Positions 25,164-31,353 of a stretch of DNA of 31,353 nucleotides are shown in pieces. The notes beneath the pieces were generated by a model that was not told the DNA's origin, ran no database searches, and was given only the letters and a program-made list of their open reading frames with translations. Position 1 is the first letter of the stretch; each line of letters opens with the position of its first letter. Both the position numbers and the translations under genes were made by a program. Origin of the DNA: Actinomyces sp. (lineage in GTDB: Bacteria > Actinomycetota > Actinomycetes > Actinomycetales > Actinomycetaceae); assembly GCA_018375675.1 (NCBI GenBank), contig JAHACW010000024.1, forward strand, positions 1-31,353, in the 5' to 3' direction.

Positions 25164-25239
25164 TCGACTACCTGCGCACATGCAGAAGGTGTCCGCCTTC
25201 CAAGCGTGTGTGACGGACGCAGATGTGGGCGCCCTCTGC

Positions 25240-25254
25240 CACACTGGGAGCATG
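25240..25254 (+). promoter_or_regulatory. Possible leaderless promoter of sbcD
   Basis: CACACT (25240-25245) lies six bases before the ATG at 25252. The first base departs from TANNNT. GGGAG lies in the spacer, too close to act well as a ribosome site. Confidence 0.4.
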
Positions 25255-26457
25255 TTGATTCTGCACACCTCCGACTGGCACCTGGGGCGCACGCTGCACG
25301 GCGCGTCCCTGGGCGACAGTGCGGACGCGTTCATCGAGTGGTTGGTGGCCCTGGTGCGTGAGCGCGGCGTGGACGCCGTGCTCATCTCGGGCGACGTGTT
25401 CGACCGCGCGGTCCCGCCCGTCGACGCGCTCGCGCGGATGCGGCGCGCCCTGCGCGAGCTGACGGAGATCACAACGGTCATCCTGACGTCGGGAAACCAC
25501 GATGGAGCCGCACGCCTGGGGCTTTTCGCTGACATGCTCACCCCCTCGCTGCACGTGGTGACGGACCCCGAGGCGATCGGCACGCCCGTCGAGGCCGCCG
25601 GCGCGCTCATCTACCCGATGCCCTACCTGGAGCCCGACCTCGTGCGCCAGTCTCTGTCGGACCTGGAGCCCAGCGGCGAAGCCGAATTGCCTGCTCCCCT
25701 GCCCCGCTCCCACCAGGCGGTTCTGGCGGCTGCGCTGCGCCGGGTGCGCGCGGACCTGGAGGCCAGGCGCGGCGCGGGCGACGAGCGCCCGGCCATCGCG
25801 ATGCCGCACGCATTCGTGACGGGTGCCCAGGCCTCGGACTCCGAGCGCGACATCCAGGTGGGCGGCGTGCCCTCCGTATCGGCGGACCTGTTCGACACGC
25901 TCGGGGGTGAGGAGCCGCTGGCCCACGGCCTGGACTACGTGGCAGCCGGGCATCTACACCGCCCGCAGGACATCTCGGGGGCCTCGGTGCCGATCCGCTA
26001 CGCGGGATCCCCCATCGCGTATTCCTTCTCCGAGGCCGGGGCCACCAAGTCGATCACCCTCGTGACCACGGACTCCACCTCGGTGACCGACATCGAGGTG
26101 GTGCCCATCCCGACGCTGCGGGGCATCGCGGTGCTCGAGGGGACCATGGATGAGCTGCTCGCGGATCCCGACGAGGCCACCACGGCCTCGTACGTGTCGA
26201 TCACGGTCACGGACGACGCGCGCCCCGAGCGCATGGTTCCGCGCATCCGCGAGGTCTACCCGCACGCCCTCGTCGTCGTTCACCGGCCCTCCCAGGCCCC
26301 CTCGCTGGCTCCTGCGATGGCCGTGCGCGCGTCCCGCGATCCGCGCGAGGTCACGGAGGAGTTTTACGAGGCCGTGGGTGGGCGGGCGCTGAGCGCTCAG
26401 GAGCGCGAGCTCGCCCAGGATGTGTGGGCGGGGCTTCGAGGAAAGGACATGCAGTGA
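25252..26457 (+). CDS. sbcD: Nuclease SbcCD subunit D, 401 aa
   Basis: Mre11-family manganese nuclease of the SbcCD complex, which opens hairpins and blocked DNA ends. Phosphoesterase motifs in order: HTSDWHLG (Asp8, His10), GDVFDR, SGNHDG, then a later His (AAGHLHRPQ). The C-terminal capping domain follows. I choose the ATG at 25252 because the metal-binding strand begins immediately after; the frame is open upstream to 25180 through noncoding sequence. The stop overlaps the sbcC GTG in GTGA. Confidence 0.95.
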   Translation: MLILHTSDWHLGRTLHGASLGDSADAFIEWLVALVRERGVDAVLISGDVFDRAVPPVDALARMRRALRELTEITTVILTSGNHDGAARLGLFADMLTPSLHVVTDPEAIGTPVEAAGALIYPMPYLEPDLVRQSLSDLEPSGEAELPAPLPRSHQAVLAAALRRVRADLEARRGAGDERPAIAMPHAFVTGAQASDSERDIQVGGVPSVSADLFDTLGGEEPLAHGLDYVAAGHLHRPQDISGASVPIRYAGSPIAYSFSEAGATKSITLVTTDSTSVTDIEVVPIPTLRGIAVLEGTMDELLADPDEATTASYVSITVTDDARPERMVPRIREVYPHALVVVHRPSQAPSLAPAMAVRASRDPREVTEEFYEAVGGRALSAQERELAQDVWAGLRGKDMQ

Positions 26458-29400
26458 AGATTCGGTGGCTGCGCATTGTGGGCATCGGCCCCTTTGCGGG
26501 CGAGCACACGGTCGACTTTTCGGCCTTCGAGGACTCGGGCCTGTTCCTCCTGGACGGGCCGACGGGCGCGGGAAAGTCCACGCTCATCGACGCGATCACC
26601 TTCGCCCTGTACGGGGACGTGGCGCGCACGAAGGACGCGTCGAAGGACCGCCTGCGTTCCAACCACATTTCGGATTCGGATCCCTCGGAGGCGGACCTGG
26701 TGTTCGAGGTGGCGACGGGCATCTACCGGGTGACCCGCACCCCCGCGTACACGCCGGCGGGCAAGAAGTCGCAGCGCAATTCGAAGTCGACGCTCACTCG
26801 CGTCGTGGAGGATCCGGACGCTCCGGACGGGTGGCGCACGGTGGAGCCGATTGCGTCGGGTCCGCGCGACGTGGGCTCCGAGATTCCGGCAATCGTGGGC
26901 CTGGACAAGGATCAGTTCCTGCAGACAATCGTGCTCCCGCAGGGCAAGTTCTCTCAGTTCCTCAACGCCACGTCGGATGCTCGCGAGCAGATCCTGCGCG
27001 ACATTTTTGACACGCAGATCTACGTGGACTTCACGAAGGCTCTCGTCGATGCGGCCGCCTCGTCGAAGCGCGGCATCGAAGAGCGGCGCGTGGCTGCCAT
27101 CGGCGCCTTCGAGCGCGTGCGGTCACTGAATGACGCCCTGAGCGAGGACGCGCACTCGGATGCACCAGGCGCGGAAGATCGCGCAGATGCGGCCGAGGAG
27201 GACGCTCAGCTGGATGCGGGCGCGGAGGATTCCAGCGCCGTGACTCAGTGGGCGCAGCAGGCCTGTGATCGTGCTCGAGAGGCACACGCACAGACCCTGC
27301 GCGTCGCCGAGGTGGCCACGACAGCAGCTCGCGAGGCCTCCCGCGCCCTGTCCGAGGGGCGTGCCCTGACTGAGGCTCAGGCGGAGCACGCGCGCGTCAG
27401 CGCAACGCTCGCCGAGCTTGCTGCATCGGAGGATTCGATCGCATCGGACCGTCAGCGCGCGGGTCAGGCCCGCCGGGCGCTGGCCGTGGCTCCCCTCGAC
27501 GCGGCCGTGGCCGAGGCCTCGGCTCGGCTGGAGGCCGCAGGAGACCAGGTCGCCGCCCTGTCCCCGGTTCTGGGAGACGACAATTCCATCGATCCTGCAT
27601 CCTTGACCCCCGAGGCCGTGGCCGCTCTCGGCGAGCGGGCGCAGGACCTGCGCGACGAGGCGACGCGCACACGCGGCTCTCTCGAAGAGGCCCTGGCCGT
27701 CGAGCGCTCGCTGCCCGAGGACCGCACTCAGATCGAGTCGCTGCGCTCGCGCCACGATCAGGCGTTGGCGCGCGTCGCGTCCATCGAGGCCGAGCGCGAG
27801 GAGTTGCCCCTGCGCATCGAGCAGGCCACCGAGGCCCTGCGCCTCATGCGGGCAGACGCCGACACCCTGCCCGAGGCCGCGTCCGCGCTGCGTGCCATCA
27901 ATGAGCGCCTCGACGCCTCCATGCAGGCGGACCTGCTGCGCTCGGCCCTCCTCGGAGCATCGGACGAGCTGCGCGAGGCCACGGTCGCCGCGAAGCTCGC
28001 GAACGCCGCGGCTGCGGACGGCCACGACCTGTGGATCGCACAGAGCGCATCGGCCCTCGCACTCGAGCTCAAGGAGGACACGCCGTGTCCCGTGTGTGGC
28101 TCCGCTGAGCACCCGAATCCGGCACCAGCTACGGACGGGGAGATCACGCGCGAGCAGGTCGCCGAGTTGGACCGGGCGCGAGACCGCGCGGAGGCCGCGC
28201 TGCGGGATGCGCAGGCGCGCCACCAGGACCTCGTACGCCGTATCGCCCAGCTCAACGAGGTGGCCGGCGCCCCCACGCCGACTCTCGAGACCGAGCGGGA
28301 TCGGGCCGCCGAGCTTGTTGCGAAGCTCGAGGCTCTCAGCCCGCAGATCATAGAGATTGAGGCGGCCCTCGCGCAGGAGCGCACGCGCCTCGACGGATTG
28401 ACGGATGCCCTCGCGAGTGCCCGCGAGGCCGCCGCGTCCCTCGTCTCTACCCTCGAGGAGCGTGAATCCGCTCTGGCTGCGGCTGCGGCTCGCGTGGAGG
28501 CTGAGCGCGCCGACTTCGCCTCCCTCGATGAGCGCGCGGCGCACCTGGATGAGCGCGCACACCGGGCGGCGGCGCTGGCCGGGGCATGCGCCGATTGGGA
28601 CATTGCCCGCGCCGCGCTCGCGCAGGCACAGCGTTCCCTTGCGGATGCACTGACAGAACAGGGCCTTCAGGCCGACTCCTGGCGTTCCCTCCTGCTTCCT
28701 CTCCCCCAGGTCGAGGCTCTCGAGGCGCGCGTGGCCGCGCACGAGAAGGCGCTCTTCGCGGCACACGAAGCTCTTGCTTCGGAGCGCCTGACCCGCGCGG
28801 CAGCAGCGTCCGCACCGGACCTTGAGGCTCTCACCGAGGCCGCCCGCAAGGCCGAGGAGGACGCCACTTTGGCGGCCCGGGCTTCGGGCATCCTCGAGCA
28901 GCACTGCGCGCAGCTGGACACCGCCCGAGCTTCCCTCGAGCAGGCATTGGAGGCGCTCGCCCGAGCCCGAGAGCAGGCCGGCCCCATCCGCCGCCTGGCT
29001 GACATCGCCGCTGCGTCGGGACCGGAGAACCTCGCGTCCACTCCCCTGTCGGCATGGGTGCTTATCGCGCGCCTGGAAGAGGTGCTGGCGGCTGCGAACC
29101 CACGCCTGGCGGCGATCTCGTCGGGACGCTACGAGCTCGTGTCCGTCCCCGACGACGGCACCGCCTCGCGAAAGTCCGGCCTAGGCCTGGCGATCATCGA
29201 TCACGACACGGATGCTCTGCGCAGCCCGCGCACGCTGTCGGGCGGGGAAACGTTCTACACGTCCCTCGCGCTGGCGCTTGGCCTCGCGGACGTCGTCTCA
29301 GCCGAGGCCGGTGGCATCGAACTGCGCACGATGTTCATCGACGAGGGCTTCGGATCGCTGGATTCGCACACGCTGAGCCTGGTGATGGCGCAGCTCCAGG

Positions 29401-29528
29401 CACTGCGCTGCGCGGGCCGAACGGTCGGCGTCATCTCGCACGTCGAGGAGATGGCGACCCAGATCGCGGACCAGATCCAGGTGCGGCCTCTGCCGGAGGG
29501 CGGATCGACCCTCAGCGTGCGCGCGTAG
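26454..29528 (+). CDS. sbcC: Nuclease SbcCD subunit C, 1024 aa
   Basis: Rad50-like ATPase partner of SbcD. The N-terminal ATPase lobe has Walker A (GPTGAGKST) near residue 40 and the Q-loop region (LPQGKFSQFL). Two long Ala/Glu/Arg-rich coiled-coil arms flank the zinc hook CPVC at residues 545-548. The C-terminal lobe has the signature LSGGETFYTSLALALGLADVV and Walker B with D-loop (RTMFIDEGFGSLD). The GTG start at 26454 is coupled to sbcD, with GGAAAGGA ahead. The coil is of the usual bacterial length. It ends three bases before the convergent gene's stop. Confidence 0.96.
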   Translation: MKIRWLRIVGIGPFAGEHTVDFSAFEDSGLFLLDGPTGAGKSTLIDAITFALYGDVARTKDASKDRLRSNHISDSDPSEADLVFEVATGIYRVTRTPAYTPAGKKSQRNSKSTLTRVVEDPDAPDGWRTVEPIASGPRDVGSEIPAIVGLDKDQFLQTIVLPQGKFSQFLNATSDAREQILRDIFDTQIYVDFTKALVDAAASSKRGIEERRVAAIGAFERVRSLNDALSEDAHSDAPGAEDRADAAEEDAQLDAGAEDSSAVTQWAQQACDRAREAHAQTLRVAEVATTAAREASRALSEGRALTEAQAEHARVSATLAELAASEDSIASDRQRAGQARRALAVAPLDAAVAEASARLEAAGDQVAALSPVLGDDNSIDPASLTPEAVAALGERAQDLRDEATRTRGSLEEALAVERSLPEDRTQIESLRSRHDQALARVASIEAEREELPLRIEQATEALRLMRADADTLPEAASALRAINERLDASMQADLLRSALLGASDELREATVAAKLANAAAADGHDLWIAQSASALALELKEDTPCPVCGSAEHPNPAPATDGEITREQVAELDRARDRAEAALRDAQARHQDLVRRIAQLNEVAGAPTPTLETERDRAAELVAKLEALSPQIIEIEAALAQERTRLDGLTDALASAREAAASLVSTLEERESALAAAAARVEAERADFASLDERAAHLDERAHRAAALAGACADWDIARAALAQAQRSLADALTEQGLQADSWRSLLLPLPQVEALEARVAAHEKALFAAHEALASERLTRAAAASAPDLEALTEAARKAEEDATLAARASGILEQHCAQLDTARASLEQALEALARAREQAGPIRRLADIAAASGPENLASTPLSAWVLIARLEEVLAAANPRLAAISSGRYELVSVPDDGTASRKSGLGLAIIDHDTDALRSPRTLSGGETFYTSLALALGLADVVSAEAGGIELRTMFIDEGFGSLDSHTLSLVMAQLQALRCAGRTVGVISHVEEMATQIADQIQVRPLPEGGSTLSVRA

Positions 29529-29531
29529 GTA

Positions 29532-30002
29532 TCAGCCCTGGTGCAGGGCCAGGACGTCGGGGCGCTCGGAGCGGTCGAACCAGGCCAGGGAGGATTCCCA
29601 CAGGGCGGCCACGGCCTCGTCGGCGTCCTCCTGCGTGTCAGCGCTCAGGACGGCCTGCACCGCGGGTGAGGCGTCGGGCAGGTCCGCGAGGATAGCGGCC
29701 ACGTCCGACCAGGTGTATTCGAAGGCCGGGGCCTCGAAGATGCGGGGTTCGATCTGCTCGCCGGGGGTCAGCGTCGTCGAGGTGGGGGTGTCGACGGCCA
29801 GGACGACGCGAGCGGCGCCCGCGCTCTCCGTCTCGCGTGCCAGTTCGAGGGATGACAGCGCCGCCTCGGTGATGGCGTCGTCCTCGAGGACCTCGACGTC
29901 CTCGCCACTCATGCCGGCCTCGGGCACGCACAGGACGCCGCTGCGCACGGGCGGCAGCGGGACGGACAGGTCAGACAGGACGGCGGGAACGTAGACGCGC
30001 AT
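29532..30002 (-). CDS. DUF6912-like protein, 156 aa
   Basis: The opening MRVYVPAVLSDLSVPLP, the EDDAITEAALSSLELARE helix and the strand ARVVLAVDTP fit a small actinobacterial family I recall as DUF6912; function unknown. It is acidic, without signal peptide or helices that would span a membrane. The ATG at 30002 follows TACACT by six bases (leaderless). That -10 box is formed by the last codons of the upstream ATPase gene. Neighbourhood with the CpaE/MinD-like gene is common. Confidence 0.75.
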   Translation of the reverse strand: MRVYVPAVLSDLSVPLPPVRSGVLCVPEAGMSGEDVEVLEDDAITEAALSSLELARETESAGAARVVLAVDTPTSTTLTPGEQIEPRIFEAPAFEYTWSDVAAILADLPDASPAVQAVLSADTQEDADEAVAALWESSLAWFDRSERPDVLALHQG

Positions 30003-30014
30003 GGTCACAGTGTA
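30000..30014 (-). promoter_or_regulatory. Leaderless promoter, TACACT-gtgacc-ATG
   Basis: TACACT on the minus strand (30014-30009), six-base spacer, then the ATG at 30002. The box overlaps the 3' coding end of the ATPase gene, so the downstream gene may be transcribed independently of it. Confidence 0.5.
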
Positions 30015-31192
30015 GGCACCCACTGCTCGACAATCGCCTGCAACGCGTCGGAGGCATCGCAACGTGCACCGTTTTCTCCCAGAGCCTTGCCTCGCAGGGA
30101 TGCCCGCCCAACGCCCTCATCTTCGGGAACGACGTGGAAAATGCAGTCGGGCATGAAGGCGCCGATCGCCGCCTGCAAGGAGGGCACGGGGTGCGGGCCG
30201 ATAGCCGCGGTGCTGACGCGGTTGACGATCACCTCGACCGGAATGTCACGCTCTTGCTCCTCCCACCATTGCGCCAGGGAGGAGAGCCGGTTGATGCCGA
30301 CAATGTCTCCGCGGGCGACGATGACGAGCCGATCGGCACGCTTGAGCACCCCGAGTGCGGCATCGTCACGGCTGGCACCACGCGAGGCCTTTTCCAGCGA
30401 GGTCGACGCAATATCGATGACCGAGTAGCGGGCACTCAGACGGAGGGCCCCGACAATGGATTCGATGCCGGGTTTGCTCACTTCGCGCCAGCGGTGCGGC
30501 GTCACGAGGCCCGTGATGACGTGCAGGTTCTCGGAGCGCATGACGGCTGCCCCGAGCGTGTCCGCTGGCGTGATAGGACCACGCGAGGCCGTCCGCGCCA
30601 AGGTGGACAGACCCGACGCATGGACGGGGAGACCCAGCAGGTGCGCGATCGTCGGGTTGGCGGTATCCGCATCGACGAGGAGGGTGGAAGCGTGGGCGGA
30701 CAGCGCGCTCGCGATACCGACGGCGAGGGTCGTGCGCCCGGGCGCTCCGGATGTCCCCCAGACGGCCAGCACACTCCCCGGAGCGGAAGGCGGAGGGGGT
30801 GGCGGGGGCGCGGACGAGGCCGTGGCAGGGGCCAAGCGGCGCGTGCGCGTCGCCGCGATGAGAGAGTTGACGACCTGGTCGGGGCTGCCAGGAGCGGCGA
30901 CCGAGGCGACCCCCAGGGCGATGAGGCGTGAGCGCTCATGATGGGGCGCGAGGGCAACCACGACCATTCCGCAAGCGTGCAGCGATTCGACGGTCTCGAT
31001 CGTCAGGTCGGGATCGGATCCGTCGATGACCGCAAGGTCGGCGAGGCCGGCGCGGGCCGCGGCAACAACCTCGGCCAGATCAGCGCAGCGCCGGACGATG
31101 GCAAGGACATCCGAGCGGCCCTGAATCGCCTGGATGAGGGGTGCCTCGTAGCGCTGATCAGCGAGGATAACGACCCCGTGGACGGAGCTCAC
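30005..31192 (-). CDS. CpaE/MinD-like P-loop ATPase, 395 aa
   Basis: Residues ~1-115 form a receiver-like region without a clear phospho-acceptor set (VILADQRYEAPLIQAI, LAVIDGSDPDLTIET). A Pro-rich linker with an eight-residue run of prolines (about 128-140) follows, then a MinD/ParA-type ATPase. Its deviant Walker A reads GTSGAPGRTTLAVGIA, with Arg in place of the usual Lys and no signature Lys near the start. Further motifs: TLLVDADTANPTIAHLLG, YSVIDIAST and VEVIVNRV. The layout is that of CpaE-like proteins of pilus assembly or actinobacterial relatives of unknown role. The GTG at 31192 overlaps the stop of the upstream partial gene. One copy of GACGAGGCC (30813-30821) lies in the linker-coding sequence. 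Confidence 0.82.
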   Translation of the reverse strand: MSSVHGVVILADQRYEAPLIQAIQGRSDVLAIVRRCADLAEVVAAARAGLADLAVIDGSDPDLTIETVESLHACGMVVVALAPHHERSRLIALGVASVAAPGSPDQVVNSLIAATRTRRLAPATASSAPPPPPPPSAPGSVLAVWGTSGAPGRTTLAVGIASALSAHASTLLVDADTANPTIAHLLGLPVHASGLSTLARTASRGPITPADTLGAAVMRSENLHVITGLVTPHRWREVSKPGIESIVGALRLSARYSVIDIASTSLEKASRGASRDDAALGVLKRADRLVIVARGDIVGINRLSSLAQWWEEQERDIPVEVIVNRVSTAAIGPHPVPSLQAAIGAFMPDCIFHVVPEDEGVGRASLRGKALGENGARCDASDALQAIVEQWVPTL

Positions 31193-31353
31193 GGTGCCCC
31201 CACGGGGACTGCTGCCAGCTCGTCGGTCGAAGACTGCGCTGCGAGGAGGACCGGCATGGATTGGGCATTCGCGAGGATCTCGATCCGCTGGCCACGCCGA
31301 GACTGGGACGAGGCCTCGATCTGACGCACGAAGGTGAAGGTCCCCTCGATCTC
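31189..31353 (-). CDS. 3' end of a truncated gene at the window edge
   Basis: An open frame enters from the right edge and ends at 31189. It gives 54 residues, starting EIEGTFTFVRQIEASSQSR and ending DELAAVPVGAP. The stop overlaps the ATPase start in GTGA, which supports it being a real co-translated gene. Too little is present to name it. A copy of GACGAGGCC lies at 31307-31315. Confidence 0.7.
   Translation of the reverse strand, partial: EIEGTFTFVRQIEASSQSRRGQRIEILANAQSMPVLLAAQSSTDELAAVPVGAP

Noticed and set aside
27123..28904. 593-residue minus-strand frame inside sbcC
   Set aside because: Antisense to the coiled-coil region; the regular codon pattern of Ala/Glu/Arg coils leaves the opposite strand free of stops.

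Overview
The window is high-GC bacterial DNA and looks like a chromosomal segment of an actinobacterium, most likely an Actinomyces/Schaalia-type organism (the genus is inference). The evidence is a Kgd-type 2-oxoglutarate enzyme with its own acyltransferase domain, a SigH/RsrA sigma/anti-sigma pair of the mycothiol-linked redox type, the 24-residue ribosomal protein bL37, a DUF6912-like protein, and several starts that look leaderless.

Layout. (i) 84-1774, minus: two unassigned genes overlapping by 4 nt, one a membrane protein with an LpqN-like C-terminal domain. They are bracketed by an ~82-bp imperfect direct repeat of the end of the next gene. (ii) 1897-6108, minus: an envelope run of two CBS-domain DUF21 membrane proteins, an M23 peptidase and a glycerophosphodiester phosphodiesterase. 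(iii) 6429-10943, plus: kgd and an SGNH-fold protein lacking the catalytic Ser and His. (iv) 10953-15881, plus: five tandem paralogues of a family I cannot name, each with a low-complexity cytosolic tail, three membrane helices and a ~100-residue outer domain with two conserved Cys. A 182-bp remnant of the alpha/beta hydrolase tail lies inside this array and matches the intact hydrolase (15945-16829) beyond its end. (v) 17143-18680: a DUF559/AbiEi-like nuclease-fold gene flanked by two inverted ~105-bp arrays, each with three forward and three reverse GGATAG boxes at an exact 19-bp period. Base composition is lower in GC than its surroundings. (vi) 18943-23319: bL37, rsrA, sigH (minus), then a DoxX-like gene, aroA and rsgA (plus). 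(vii) 23420-31353: two small membrane proteins, a glutamine amidotransferase, sbcD-sbcC, a DUF6912-like gene, a CpaE/MinD-like ATPase and a truncated gene at the edge.

The core blocks (vi and vii) are housekeeping: redox stress response, shikimate pathway, ribosome maturation and DNA-end processing. The accessory interest lies in blocks i, iv and v.

A DNA-level signal crosses all blocks. The 13-mer CCCCGGCCTCGTC occurs six times exactly, and its core GCCTCGTC about 23 times, mostly between genes or in sequence encoding flexible linkers and tails. It looks like a selected genome-wide motif (Chi-like, uptake-like or segregation-related) rather than a product of coding.
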